Below, one piece after another: positions 11,466 to 24,994 of a DNA stretch of 64,000 bases. Made by a program: the position numbers and the translations under genes. Within the stretch, counting starts at the first letter, position 1. Each line of letters opens with the position of its first letter. The stretch covers positions 36,935,828 to 36,999,827 of the forward strand of contig NC_079876.1 in the NCBI RefSeq assembly GCF_029227915.1, given 5' to 3'. The DNA is from Hydractinia symbiolongicarpus (Eukaryota > Cnidaria > Hydrozoa > Anthoathecata > Hydractiniidae). Under the pieces are notes generated by a model that ran no database searches, was not told where the DNA came from, and saw nothing but the letters and a program-made list of their open reading frames with translations.

Positions 11466-12991
11466 TTCTAACAGTATCAATCCGTTTGAGTTACAACGGT
11501 TGCGTCACATATTCGTACCAACATGTATTTTGTGATATTTTTCCAGTATTACTAAGTTGTATGGTTTTTAACAGTGAAACGATTTACTATGAGACTTAAT
11601 TGAACTGATTATGGACTGTGACCTTGAAAATGTGAAAGTGAGACAATTGGACTCCAAGAAATAACATTCTTCTTAATTTGACATGATTGCCGAAACTCAG
11701 CGACTACACTGGGCGCTGTGGTAGTGCTTCATTTAAGAATTTAGATAAATAAGTCATTTTTTACTGTGGAACCAATCCTAGCCGTTATCGCGCGCTGAAG
11801 AAATAGCGACAGTTTCAAAAACTACATTTCATTGACTTTTTAACGGTAACAGTCCGTTTCAGTTACAACCGTTGGGACACATATTCGTACCAACATGTAT
11901 TTAGCGATATTTTTCCGGTATTACTAGGTTGCATCGCTTTTAACAGTGAAACGATTGACTGTGGGACTTAATTGAACTGATTATGGACTGTGACCTTAAA
12001 AATGTGAAAGTGAGACAATTGGGCTCCAAGATATAACATTCTTCTTAATTTGACGTGATTGTCGGAACTCAGCGATTACACTGGGCGCTGTGGTAACGCT
12101 TCATTCAAAAACTTAGATAAATAATTCATTTTTTCTGTGGGACCAATCCTAGGCGTTATCGCGCGCTGAAGAAATAGCGACAGTTTCAAAAACTACATCT
12201 CATTGACCTTCTAACGGTATCAATCCGTTTGAGTTACAACGGTTGAGTCACATATTTGTACCAACATGTATTTCAGCCTATTTTTCCCGTATTACTAGGT
12301 TGTACGGTTTTTAACAGTGAAATGATTGACTGTGGGACTTAATTGAACTGATTGTGGACTGCGACCTTAAAAATGTCATAAGTGACACAAGTGGACTCCA
12401 AGAAACAACATTCGTTTTAATTTGACATGATTGCCGGAACTTAGCGATTACACTAGGCGCTGTGGTAGCGCTTCATTTAAGAATTTAGATAAATAAGTCA
12501 TTCTTTACTGTGGGACCAATCCTAGCCGTTATCGCGCGCTGAAGAAATAGCGACAGTTTCAAAAACTACATTTCATTGACTTTTTAACAGTATCAATCCG
12601 TTTGAGTTACAACGGTTGAGTCACATATTCGTACCAACATGTATTTCGTGATATTTTTCCAGTATTACTAGGTTGTATGGCTTTTAACAGTGAAACGATT
12701 TACTATGGGACTTAATTGAACTGAATATGGACTGTGACCTTGAAAATGTGAAAGTGAGACAATTGGACTCCAAGAAATAACATTCTTCTTAATTTGACAT
12801 GATTGCCGAAACTCAGCGATTACACTGGGCGCTGTGGTAGTGCTTCATTTAAGAATTTAGATAAATAAGTCATTTTTTACTGTGGAACCAATCCTAGCCG
12901 TTATCGCGCGCTGAAGAAATAGCGACAGTTTCAAAAGCTACATTTCCTTGACTTTTTAACGGTAACAGTCCGTTTGAGTTACAACCGTTGG

Positions 12992-14479
12992 GTCACATAT
13001 TCGTACCAACATGTTTTTAGCGATATTTTTCCGGTATTACTAGGTTGCATCGCTTTTAACAGTGAAACGATTGACTGTGGGACTTAATTGAACTGATTAT
13101 GGACTGTGACCTTAAAAATGTGAAAGTGAGACAATTGAACTCCAAGATATAACATTCTTCTTAATTTGACGTGATTGTCGGAACTCAGCGATTACACTGG
13201 GCGCTGTGGTAACGCTTCATTCAAAAATTTAGATAAATAATTCATTTTTTCTGTGGGACCAATCCTAGGCGTTATCGCGCGCTGAAGAAATAGCGACAGT
13301 TTCAAAAACTACATCTCATTGACTTTCTAACGGTATCAATCCGTTTGAGTTACAACGGTTGAGTCACATATTCGTACCAACATGTATTTCGTCCTATTTT
13401 TCCCGTATTACTAGGTTGTATGGTTTTTAACAGTGAAACGATTGACTGTGGGACTTAATTGAACTGATTGTGGACTGTGACCTTAAAAATGTTATAAGTG
13501 AGACAAGTGGACTCTAGGAAACAACATTCTTTTTAATTTGACATGATTGCCGGAACTCAGCGATTACACTGGGCGCTGTGGTAGCGCTTCATTTAAGAAT
13601 TTACATAAATAAGTCATTCTTTACTGTGGGACAAATCCTAGCCGTTATCGCGCGCTGAAGAAGTAGCGACAGTTTCAAAAACTACATTTCATTGACTTTC
13701 TAACAGTATCAATCCGTTTGAGTTACAACGGTTGAGTCACATATTCGTACCAACATGTATTTAGCGATATTTTTCCGGTATTACTAGGTTGCATCGCTTT
13801 TAACAGTGAAACGATTGACTGTGGGACTTAATTGAACTGATTATGGACTGTGACCTTAAAAATGTGAAAGTGAGACAATTGAACTCCAAGATATAACATT
13901 CTTCTTAATTTGACGTGATTGTCGGAACTCAGCGATTACACTGGGCGCTGTGGTAACGCTTCATTCAAAAATTTAGATAAATAATTCATTTTTTCTGTGG
14001 GACCAATCCTAGGCGTTATCGCGCGCTGAGGAAATAGCGACAGTTTCAAAAACTACATCTCATTGACTTTCTAACGGTATCAATCCGTTTGAGTTACAAC
14101 GGTTGAATCACATATTCGTACCAACATGTATTTCGTCCTATTTTTCCCGTATTACTAGGTTGTATGGTTTTTAAGAGTGAAACGATTGACTGTGGGACTT
14201 AATTGAACTGATTGTGGACTGTGACCTTAAAAATGTTATAAGTGAGACAAGTGGACTCCAAGAAACAACATTCTTTTTAATTTGACATGATTGCCGGAAC
14301 TCAGCGATTACACTGGGCGCTGTGGTAGCGCTTCATTTAAGAATTTACATAAATAAGTCATTCTTTACTGTGGGACCAATCCTAGCCGTTATCGCGCGCT
14401 GAAGAAGTAGCGACAGTTTCAAAAACTACATTTCATTGACTTTCTAACAGTATCAATCCGTTTGAGTTACAACCGTTGG
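12992..14479 (+). repeat. E-F dimer of 744 bp, two tandem copies
   Basis: Monomers 12992 (E) and 13363 (F) are repeated as 13736 (E) and 14107 (F), an offset of 744 bp. Both E copies share ACAATTGAACTCC, CATTCAAAAATTTAG and CCTAGGCGTTATC. Both F copies share the uncommon GAAGAAGTAGCGAC. Small differences (CTCTAGGAAAC against CTCCAAGAAAC; TTTTTAACAG against TTTTTAAGAG) show some time has passed since the duplication. Confidence 0.85.
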
Positions 14480-16342
14480 GTCACATATTCGTACCAACAT
14501 GTATTTAGCGATATTTTTCCAGTATTACTAGGTTGCATCGCTTTTAACAGTGAAACGATTGACTGTGGGACTTAATTGAACTGATTGTGGACTGTGACCT
14601 TAAAAATGTTATAAGTGAGACAAGTGGACTCCAAGAAACAACATTCGTTTTAATTTGACATGATTGCCGGAACTTAGCGATTACACTGGGCGCTGTGGTA
14701 GCGCTTCATTTAAGAATTTAGATAAATAAGTCATTCTTTACTGTGGGACCAATCCTAGCCGTTATCGCGCGCTGAAGAAATAGCGACACTTTCAAAAACT
14801 ACATTTCATTGACTTTTTAACAGTATCAATCCGTTTGAGTTACAACGGTTGAGTCACATATTCGTACCAACATGTATTTCGTGATATTTTTCCAGTATTA
14901 CTAGGTTGTATGGCTTTTAACAGTGAAACGATTTACTATGGGACTTAATTGAACTGACTATGGACTGTGACCTTATGAATTTTAAAGTGAGACAAGTGGA
15001 CTCCAAGAAATAACATTCTTTTTAATTTGACATGATTGCCGGAACTCAGCGATTACACTGGGCGCTGTGGTAGTGCTTCATTTAAGAATTTAGATAAATA
15101 AGTCATTTTTTACTGTGGAACCAATCCTAGCCGTTATCGCGCGCTGAAGAAATAGCGAAAGTTTCAAAAACTAAATTTCATTGACTTTCTAACAGTATCA
15201 ATCCGTTTGAGTTACAACGGTTGAGTCACATATTCGTACCAACATGTATTTCCTGATATTTTTCCGGTATTACTAGGTTGTATTGCTTTTAACAGTGAAA
15301 CGATTGACTGTGGGACTAAATTGAACTGATTTTAGACTGTGACCTTATAAGTGTTATAAGTGAGACAAGTTGAGTCCAAGAAATAACATTCTTCTTAATT
15401 TGATATGATTGCCGGAACTCAGCGATTACACTGGGCGCTGTGGTAGCGCTTCATTTAAAAATTTAGATTAATAAGTCATTTTTTACTGTGGAACCATTCC
15501 TAGACGTTATTGCGCGCTGAAGAAACAGCGACAGTTTCAAAAACTACATTTCATTGACTTTCTAACGGTATCAATCCGCTTCAGCTACAACGGTTGCGTC
15601 ACATATTCGTGCCAACTTGTATTGAGCGATATTTTTCTCCTATTATTAGGTTGCATCGCTTTTAACAGTGAAACGATTGACTGTGGGACTAAATTGAACT
15701 GATTTTGGACTGTGACCTTGTAAATGGTATAAGTGAGGCAAGTGGACTCCAAGAAATAACATTCTTTGTAATTTGACATGATTGCCGGAACTCAGCGATT
15801 ACACTGGGCGCTGTGGTAACGCTTCATTTAAGAATTTAGATAAATAAGTCATTCTTTACTGTGGGACCAATCCTAGCCGTTATCGCGCACTGAAGAAATA
15901 GCGACAATTTCAAAAACTACATTTCATTGTCTTTCTAACAGTATCAATCCGTTTGAGTTACAACGGTTGAGTCACATATTCGTACCAACATGTATTTCGT
16001 CCTATTTTTCCGGTATTACTAGGTTGTATGGCTTTTAGCAGTGAAACGATTGACTGTGGGACTTAATTGAACTGACTATGGACTGTGACCTTATGAATAT
16101 TAAAGTGAGACAATTGGACTCCAAGAAATAACATTCTTCCTAATTTGACATGATTGCCGAAACTCAGCGATTACACTGGGTGCTGTGGTACCGCTTCAAT
16201 TAAAAATTAAGATGAAAAAGTCATTTTTTTACTGCAGGACTAATCATAGCCGTTATCGCGCGCTGAAAAATAGTGACAGCTTCAAAAACTACATTTCATT
16301 TACTTTCTAACGGTATCAATCCGCTTCAGTTACAACGGTTGC

Positions 16343-16755
16343 GTCCCATATTCGCACCAACATGTATTTTGGGATGTTCTTCTCACATTACTAGGTTGGA
16401 TCCCTTTTTTCGTGATATTTTTCCGGTATTACTAGGTTGTATGGCTTTTAACAGTGAAACGATTAACTGTGGGACTTAATTGAACTGATTATTGACTGTG
16501 ACCTCAAAAATGTTATAAGTGAGACAAGTGGACTCAAAGAAATAATATTCTTTTTAATTTGACATGATTGCCGGAACTCAGCGATTACACAGGGCGCGGT
16601 GGTAGCGCTTCAATTAAAAATTAGGATAAAAAGTCTTTTTTTACTGTGGGACCAATCCTAGCCGAAATCGCGCGCTGAAGAAATAACGACAGTTTCAAAA
16701 ACTACATTTCAATAACATTCTAACGGTATCAATCCGCTTCAGTTACAGCGGTTGA
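16343..16755 (+). repeat. 413-bp chimeric monomer with an out-of-register junction
   Basis: This copy is 41 bp too long. It starts as a B-like monomer (GTCCCATATTCGCACC, CTCACATTACTAGGTTG) and runs to about monomer position 62-68. After a run of six T (16405-16410) it restarts at position ~28 of a second monomer (CGTGATATTTTTCCGG, TATTACTAGGTTG). The TATTACTAGGTTG region is therefore present twice. The join lies in a T-run common to both parents, and a GGATCC site sits just before it at 16398-16403. This looks like a short-homology or replication-slip junction, unlike the in-register exchanges elsewhere in the array. Confidence 0.9.
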
Positions 16756-17127
16756 GTCACATATTCGAACCAACTTGGATTTCGTGATATTTTTCCGGTA
16801 TTACTAGGTTGTATGGCTTTTAACAGTGAAACGATTAACTGTGGGACTTAATTGAACTGATTATTGACTGTGACCTCAAAAATGTTATAAGTGAGACAAG
16901 TGGACTCAAAGAAATAATATTCTTTTTAATTTGACATGATTGCCGGAACTCAGCGATTACACAGGGCGCCGTGGTAGCGCTTCAATTAAAAATTAGGATA
17001 AAAAGTCTTTTTTTACTGTGGGACCAATCCTAGCCGAAATCGCGCGCTGAAGAAATAACGACAGTTTCAAAAACTACATTTCAATAACATTCTAACGGTA
17101 TCAATCCGCTTCAGTTACAGCGGTTGA
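16756..17127 (+). repeat. Tandemly doubled monomer in copy 1 of the 3,020-bp unit
   Basis: The stretch with AACGATTAACTGTGGGAC, GATTATTGACTGTGACC, GAAATAATATTC and AAAAAGTCTTTTTTTAC occurs at about 16.46-16.75 kb and again 372 bp later. It occurs only once in copy 2. Single differences (GGGCGCGGTGG against GGGCGCCGTGG) separate the two. Confidence 0.85.
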
Positions 17128-19362
17128 GTCACATATTCGAACCAACTTGGATTTCGTGATATTTTTCCGGTATTACTAGGTTGTATGGCTTTTAACAGTG
17201 AAACGATTGACTGCGGGACTTAATTGAACTGACTATGGACTGTGACCTTATGAATTTTAAAGTGAGACAATTGGACTCAAAGAAATAACATTCTTCCTAA
17301 TTTGACATGATTGCCGAAACTCAGCGATTACACTGGATGCTGTGGTAGCGCTTCAATTAAAAATTAATATAAAAAAGTCATTTTTTTACTGCGGGACTAA
17401 TCATAGCCGTTATCGCGCGCTGAAAAAATAGAGACAGCTTCAAAAACTACATTTCATTTACTTTCTAACAGTATCAATCCGCTTCAGTTACAACGGTTGC
17501 GTCACATATTCTTCCCAACTTGTATTTAGCGATATTTTTCTCCTATTATTAGGTTGCATCGCTTTTAACAGTGAAACGATTGACTGTGGGACTAAATTGA
17601 ACTGATTTTAGACTGTGACCTTATAAATGGTAAAAGTGAGACAAGTGCACTCCAAGAAATAACATTCTTTGTAATTTGACATGATTGCCGGAACTCAGCG
17701 ATTACACTGAGCGCTGTGGTAACGCTTCATTTAAGAATTTAGATAAATAAGTCATTCTTTACTGTGGGACCAATCCTAGCCGAAATCGCGCGCTGAAGAA
17801 ATAACGACAGTTTCAAAAACTACATTTCAATAACATTCTAACGGTATCAATCCGCTTAAGTTACAGCGGTTGAGTCACATATTCGTACCAACATGTATTT
17901 CGTGATATTTTTCCGGTATTACTAGGTTGTATGGCTTTTAACAGTGAAACGATTGACTGTGGGACTTAATTGAACTGACTATGGACTGTGACCTTATGAA
18001 TTTTAAAGTGAGACAAGTGGACTCCAAGAAATAACATTCTTTTTAATTTGACATGATTGCCGGAACTCAGCGATTACACTGGGCGCTGTGGTAGTGCTTC
18101 ATTTAAGAATTTAGATAAATAAGTCATTTTTTACTGTGGAACCAATCCTAGCCGTTATCGCGCGCTGAAGAAATAGCGACAGTTTCAAAAACTAAATTTC
18201 ATTGACTTTCTAACAGTATCAATCCGTTTGAGTTACAACGGTTGAGTCACATATTCGTACCAACATGTATTTCCTGATATTTTTCCGGTATTACTAGGTT
18301 GTATGGCTTTTAACAGTGAAACGATTGACTGTGGGACTAAATTGAACTGATTTTAGACTGTGACCTTATCAATGGTATAAGTGAGACAAGTGGACTCCAT
18401 GAAAAACATTCTTCTTATTTTGATATGATTGCCGGAACTCAGCGATTACACTGGGCGCTGTGGTAGCGCTTCATTTAAAAATTTAGATTAATAAGTCATT
18501 TTTTACTGTGGAACCATTCCTAGACGTTATTGCGCGCTGAAGAAACAGCGACAGTTTCAAAAACTACATTTCATTGACTTTCTAACGGTATCAATCCGCT
18601 TCAGCTACAACGGTTGCGTCACATATTCGTGCCAACTTGTATTGAGCGATATTTTTCTCCTATTATTAGGTTGCATCGCTTTTAACAGTGAAACGATTGA
18701 CTGTGGGACTAAATTGAACTGATTTTGGACTGTGACCTTATAAATGGTATAAGTGAGGCAAGTGGACTCCAAGAAATAACATTCTTTGTAATTTGACATG
18801 ATTGCCGGAACTCAGCGATTACACTGGGCGCTGTGGTAACGCTTCATTTAAGAATTTAGATAAATAAGTCATTCTTTACTGTGGGACCAATCCTAGCCGT
18901 TATCGCGCACTGAAGAAATAGCGACAATTTCAAAAACTACATTTCATTGTCTTTCTAACAGTATCAATCCGTTTGAGTTACAACGGTTGAGTCACATATT
19001 CGTACCAACATGTATTTCGTCCTATTTTTCCGGTATTACTAGGTTGTATGGCTTTTAGCAGTGAAACGATTGACTGTGGGACTTAATTGAACTGACTATG
19101 GACTGTGACCTTATGAATATTAAAGTGAGACAATTGGACTCCAAGAAATAACATTCTTCCTAATTTGACATGATTGCCGAAACTCAGCGATTACACTGGG
19201 TGCTGTGGTACCGCTTCAATTAAAAATTAAGATGAAAAAGTCATTTTTTTACTGCAGGACTAATCATAGCCGTTATCGTGCGCTGAAAAATAGTGACAGC
19301 TTCAAAAACTACCTTTCATTTACTTTCTAACGGTATCAATCCGCTTCAGTTACAACGGTTGC

Positions 19363-19775
19363 GTCCCATATTCGCACCAACATGTATTTTGGGATGTTCT
19401 TCTCACATTACTAGGTTGGATCCCTTTTTTCGTGATATTTTTCCGGTATTACTAGGTTGTATGGCTTTTAACAGTGAAACGATTAACTGTGGGACTTAAT
19501 TGAACTGATTTTTGACTGTGACCTCAAAAATGTTATAAGTGAGACAAGTGGACTCAAAGAAATAATATTCTTTTTAATTTGACATGATTGCCGGAACTCA
19601 GCGATTACACAGGGCGCGGTGGTAGTGCTTCAATTAAAAATTAGGATAAAAAGTCTTTTTTTACTGTGGGACCAATCCTAGCCGAAATCGCGCGCTGAAG
19701 AAATAACGACAGTTTCAAAAACTACATTTCAATAACATTCTAACGGTATCAATCCGCTTCAGTTACAGCGGTTGA
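19363..19775 (+). repeat. Second copy of the 413-bp chimeric monomer
   Basis: The same junction and GGATCC (19418-19423), exactly 3,020 bp from the first. It was carried by duplication of the larger unit. The two chimeras differ at only a few sites outside the junction, for example GTGCGCTG for GCGCGCTG and CTACCTTTC for CTACATTTC just upstream. Confidence 0.9.
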
Positions 19776-20893
19776 GTCACATATTCGAACCAACTTGGAT
19801 TTCGTGATATTTTTCCGGTATTACTAGGTTGTATGGCTTTTAACAGTGAAACGATTGACTGCGGGACTTAATTGAACTGACTATGGACTGTGACCTTATG
19901 AATTTTAAAGTGAGACAATTGAACTCAAAGAAATAACATTCTTCCTAATTTGACATGATTGCCGAAACTCAGCGATTACACTGGATGCTGTGGTAGCGCT
20001 TCAATTAAAAATTATTATAAAAAAGTCATTTTTTTACTGCGGCACTAATCATAGCCGTTATCGCGCGCTGAAAAAATAGAGACAGCTTCAAAAACTACAT
20101 TTCATTTACTTTCTAACGGTATCAATCCGCTTCAGTTACAACGGTTGCGTCACATATTCTTCCCAACTTGTATTTAGCGATATTTTTCTCCTATTATTAG
20201 GTTGCATCGCTTTTAACAGTGAAACGATTGACTGTGGGACTAAATTGAACTGATTTTAGACTGTGACCTTATAAATGGTAAAAGTGAGACAAGTGCACTC
20301 CAAGAAATAACATTCTTTGTAATTTAACATGATTGCCGGAACTCAGCGATTACACTGGGCGCTGTGGTAACGCTTCATTTAAGAATTTAGAAAAATAAGT
20401 CATTCTTTACTGTGGGACCAATCCTAGCCGAAATCGCGCGCTGAAGAAATAACGACAGTTTCAAAAACTACATTTCAATAACATTCTAACGGTATCAATC
20501 CGCTTAAGTTACAGCGGTTCAGTCACATATTCGTACCAACATGTATTTCGTGATATTTTTCCGGTATTACTAGGTTGTATGGCTTTTAACAGTGAAACGA
20601 TTGACTGTGGGACTTAATTGAACTGACTATGGACTGTGACCTTATGAATTTTAAAGTGAGACAAGTGGAATCCAAGAAATAACATTCTTTTTAATTTGAC
20701 ATGATTGCCGGAACTCAGCGATTACACTGGGCGCTGTGGTAGCGCTTCAATTAAAATATAAGATAAAAAAGTCATTTTTTACTGTGGGACCAATCCTAGC
20801 CGTTATCGCGCGCAGAAGAAATAGCGACAGTTTCAAAAACTACATCTCATTGACTTTCTAACGGTATCAATCCGTTTAAGTTACAACGGTTGA

Positions 20894-23129
20894 GTCACAT
20901 ATTCGTACCAACATGTATTTCGTCCTATTTTTCCCGTATTACTAGGTTGTATGGTTTTTAACAGTGAAACGATTGACAGTGGGATTTAATTGAACTGATT
21001 ATTCACTGTGACCTCAAAAATGTTATAAGTGAGACAAGTGGACTCAAAGAAATAATATTCTTTTTAATTTGACATGATTGCCGGAACTCAGCGATTACAC
21101 TGGGCGCTGTGGTAGCGCTTCATTTAAGAATTTAGATAAATAAGTCATTTTTTACTGTGGGACCAATCCTAGCCGTTATCGCGCGCTGAAGAAATAGCGA
21201 CAGTTTCAAAAACTAAATTTCATTGACTTTCTAACAGTATGAATCCGTTTGAGTTACAACGGTTGAGTTACATATTCGTACCAACATGTGTTTCCTGATA
21301 TTTTCCCGGTATTACTAGTTTGCATCGCTTTTAACAGTGAAACGATTGACTGTGGGACTTAATTGAACTGACTTTGGACTGTGACTTTATAAATTTTATA
21401 AGTGCGACAATTGGACTCAAAGAAATAACATATTTCCTAATTTGACATGATTGCCGAAACTCAGCGATTACACTGGATGCTGTGGTAGCGCTTCAATTAA
21501 AAATTAATATAAAAAAGTCATTTTTTTACTGCGGGACTAATCATAGCCGTTATCGCGCGCTGAAAAAATAGAGACAGCTTCAAAAACTACATTTCATTTA
21601 CTTCCGAACGGTATCAATCCGCTTCAGTTACAACGGTTGCGTCACATATTCTTTCCAACTTGTATTTAGCGATATTTTTCTCCTATTATTAGGTTGCATC
21701 GCTTTTAACAGTGAAACGATTGACTGTGGGACTAAATTGAACTGATTTTAGACTGTGACCTTATAAATGGTAAAAGTGAGACAAGTGCACTCCAAGAAAT
21801 AACATTCTTTGTAATTTGACATGATTGCCGGAACTCAGCGATTACACTGGGCGCTGTGGTAACGCTTCATTTAAGAATTTAGATAAATAAGTCATTCTTT
21901 ACTGTGGGACCAATCCTAGCCGAAATCGCGCGCTGAAGAAATAACGACAGTTTCAAAAACTACATTTCAATAACATTCTAACGGTATCAATTCGCTTAAG
22001 TTACAGCGGTTGAGTCACATATTCGTACCAACATGTATTTCGTGATATTTTTCCGGTATTACTAGGTTGTATGGCTTTTAACAGTGAAACGATTGACTGT
22101 GGGACTTAATTGAACTGACTATGGACTGTGACCTTATGAATTTTAAAGTGAGACAAGTGGACTCCAAGAAATAACATTCTTTTTAATTTGACATGATTGC
22201 CGGAACTCAGCGATTACACTGGGCGCGGTGGTAGTGCTTCATTTAAGAATTTAGATAAATAAGTCATTTTTTACTGTGGAACCAATCCTAGCCGTTATCG
22301 CGCGCTGAAGAAATAGCGACAGTTTCAAAAACTAAATTTCATTAAATTTCTAACAGTATCAATCCGTTTGAGTTACAACGGTTGAATCACATATTCGTAC
22401 CAACATGTATTTCGTGATATTTTTCCGGTATTACTAGGTTGTATGGCTTTTAACAGTGAAACGATTGACCGTGGGACTTAATTGAACTGACTATGGACTG
22501 TGACGTTATGAATTTTAAAGTGAGACAAGTGGACTCCAAGAAATAACATTCCTTTTAATTTGACATGATTGCCGGAACTCAGCGATTACACTGGGCGCTG
22601 TGGTAGTGCTTCATTTAAGAATTTAGATAAATAAGTCATTTTTTACTGTGGAACCAATCCTAGCCGTTATCGCGCGCTGAAGAAATAGCGACAGTTTCAA
22701 AAACTAAATTTCATTGACATTCTAACAGTATCAATCCGTTTGAGTTACAACGGTTGAGTCACATGTTCGTACCAACATGTATTTCCTGATATTTTTCTCA
22801 TATTACTAGGTTGTATGGCTTTTAACAGTGAAACGATTGACTGTGGGACTAAATTGAACTGATTTTAGACTGTGACCTTTTCAATGGTATAAGTGAGACA
22901 AGTGGACTCCATGAAAAACATTCTTCTTAATTTGACATGATTGTCGGAACTCATCGATTACACTGGGCGCTGTGGTAGCGCTTCAATTAAAATATAAGAT
23001 AAAAAAGTCATTTTTTACTGTGGGACCAATCCTAGCCGTTATCGCGCGCAGAAGAAATAGCGACAGTTTCAAAAACTACATCTCATTGACTTTCTAACGG
23101 TATCAATCCGTTTAAGTTACAACGGTTGA
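20894..23129 (+). repeat. 2,236-bp six-monomer unit, copy 1
   Basis: Monomer starts: 20894, 21267, 21641, 22014, 22386, 22758. The distinctive marks are AATTAAAATATAAGAT just upstream (20749), GATTGACAGTGGGATT, the G-for-C change in GTATGAATCCG, GAGTTACATATTCG, TACTTCCGAACGG and TTCTTTCCAACTTG. All recur at +2,236 bp. The unit includes monomers related to the 3,020-bp unit (for example 21641 resembles 17501 and 20149), so it is a rearranged descendant or sister of that block. Confidence 0.87.
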
Positions 23130-24994
23130 GTCACATATTCGTACCAACATGTATTTCGTCCTATTTTTCCCGTATTACTAGGTTGTATGGTTTTTAACAG
23201 TGAAACGATTGACAGTGGGATTTAATTGAACTGATTATTGACTGTGACCTCAAAAATGTTATAAGTGAGACAAGTGGACTCAAAGAAATAATATTCTTTT
23301 TAATTTGACATGATTGCCGGAACTCAGCGATTACACTGGGCGCTGTGGTAGCGCTTCATTTAAGAATTTAGATAAATAAGTCATTTTTTACTGTGGGACC
23401 AATCCTAGCCGTTATCGCGCGCTGAAGAAATAGCGACAGTTTCAAAAACTAAATTTCATTGACTTTCTAACAGTATGAATCCGTTTGAGTTACAACGGTT
23501 GAGTTACATATTCGTACCAACATGTGTTTCCTGATATTTTTCCGGTATTACTAGTTTGCATCGCTTTTAACAGTGAAACGATTGACTGTGGGACTTAATT
23601 GAACTGACTTTGGACTGTGACTTTATAAATTTTATAAGTGCGACAATTGGACTCAAAGAAATAACATATTTCCTAATTTGACATGATTGCCGAAACTCAG
23701 CGATTACACTGGATGCTGTGGTAGCGCTTCAATTAAAAATTAACATAAAAAAGTCATTTTTTTACTGCGGGACTAATCATAGCCGTTATCGCGCGCTGAA
23801 AAAATAGAGACAGCTTCAAAAACTACATTTCATTTACTTCCGAACGGTATCAATCCGCTTCAGTTACAACGGTTGCGTCACATATTCTTTCCAACTTGTA
23901 TTTACCGTAATTTTTCTCCTATTATTAGGTTGCATCGCTTTTAACAGTGAAACGATTGACTGTGGGACTAAATTGAACTGATTTTAGACTGTGACCTTAT
24001 AAATGGTAAAAGTGAGACAAGTGCACTCCAAGAAATAACATTCTTTGTAATTTGACATGATTGCCGGAACTCAGCGATTACACTGGGCGCTGTGGTAACG
24101 CTTCATTTAAGAATTTAGATAAATAAAACATTCTTTACTGTGGGACCAATCCTAGCCGAAATCGCGCGCTGAAGAAATAACGACAGTTTCAAAAACTACA
24201 TTTCAATAACATTCTAACGGTATCAATTCGCTTAAGTTACAGCGGTTGAGTCACATATTCGTACCAACATGTATTTCGTGATATTTTTCCGGTATTACTA
24301 GGTTGTATGGCTTTTAACAGTGAAACGATTGACTGTGGGACTTAATTGAACTGACTATGGACTGTGACCTTATGAATTTTAAAGTGAGACAAGTGGACTC
24401 CAAGAAATAACATTCTTTTTAATTTGACATGATTGCCGGAACTCAGCGATTACACTGGGCGCGGTGGTAGTGCTTCATTTAAGAATTTAGATAAATAAGT
24501 CATTTTTTACTGTGGAACCAATCCTAGCCGTTATCGCGCGCTGAAGAAATAGCGACAGTTTCAAAAACTAAATTTCATTGACATTCTAACAGTATCAATC
24601 CGTTTGAGTTACAACGGTTGAGTCACATGTTCGTACCAACATGTATTTCCTGATATTTTTCTCATATTACTAGGTTGTATGGCTTTTAACAGTGAAACGA
24701 TTGACTGTGGGACTAAATTGAACTGATTTTAGACTGTGACTTTATAAATGTTATACGTGCGACAAGTGGACTCCAAGAAATAACATTCTTTTTAATTTGA
24801 CATGATTGCCGAAATTCAGCGATTACACTGGGCGCTGTGGTAACGCTTCATTTAAAAATTTAGGTAAATAAGTCATTCTTTACTGTGGGACCAATCCTAG
24901 CCGTTATCGCGCGCTGAAGAAATAGCGACAGTTTCAAAAATTACATTTCATTGACTTTCTAACGGTATCAATACCCTTCAGTTACAACGGTTGT
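23130..24994 (+). repeat. 2,236-bp unit, copy 2 lacking one monomer
   Basis: Monomer starts: 23130, 23503, 23877, 24250, 24622. The first four match 20894-22014 at +2,236 bp. Then 24622 matches 22758 (both have CACATGTTCGTACC and TTCCTGATATTTTTCTCAT) at +1,864 bp, so the counterpart of the 22386 monomer (372 bp) is absent. Similarity ends near 24.74 kb, where GACTTTATAAATGTTATACG replaces GACCTTTTCAATGG. Confidence 0.87.

Larger units (their letters stand above)
4436..15224 (+). repeat. Mosaic block of E, F and G subtypes
   Basis: Monomer starts: 4436, 4807, 5178, 5551, 5923, 6295, 6667, 7039, 7410, 7783, 8155, 8527, 8899, 9271, 9642, 10016, 10388, 10760, 11132, 11504, 11876, 12247, 12620, 12992, 13363, 13736, 14107, 14480, 14853. 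Three subtypes dominate. E has TTTAGCGATATTTTTCCGG and TTGCATCGC. F has TTCGTCCTATTTTTCCCG and GTATGGTTTTTAAC. G has TTCGTGATATTTTTCCAG and AACGATTTACTATGGGAC. The order varies (for example E F G E, E F E F, G E G E F), so there is no single clean period, but sub-blocks are duplicated. The copy at 6667 is a distinct type (TAGCAATATTTTTCTCATG, AACAATTGACTG) that resembles monomers near 35.8 and 37.3 kb. Nothing other than satellite is present. Confidence 0.9.
15225..20893 (+). repeat. 3,020-bp eight-monomer unit and its shortened copy
   Basis: Monomer starts: 15225, 15598, 15971, 16343, 16756, 17128, 17501, 17874, 18246, 18618, 18991, 19363, 19776, 20149, 20522. Copy 1 in register is 15598-18617. 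Copy 2 starts at 18618 and matches to about 20.74 kb. High similarity begins near 15,395 and 18,415 (TTTGATATGATTGCCGG in both). Copy 1 has one extra 372-bp monomer: 16756 and 17128 are near-duplicates, while copy 2 has only 19776 at that place, so the offset falls from 3,020 to 2,648 bp downstream. Both copies include the 413-bp chimeric monomer and the variant TTCTTCCCAACTTG. Confidence 0.9.

Noticed and set aside
16273-16479. Forward open frames of 63-84 codons (16273-16479, 19293-19499, 29307-29561, 60997-61188)
   Set aside because: These are chance stop-free runs across a monomer. The first two exist only because the 413-bp chimera shifts frame at its junction. There is no recognisable product.
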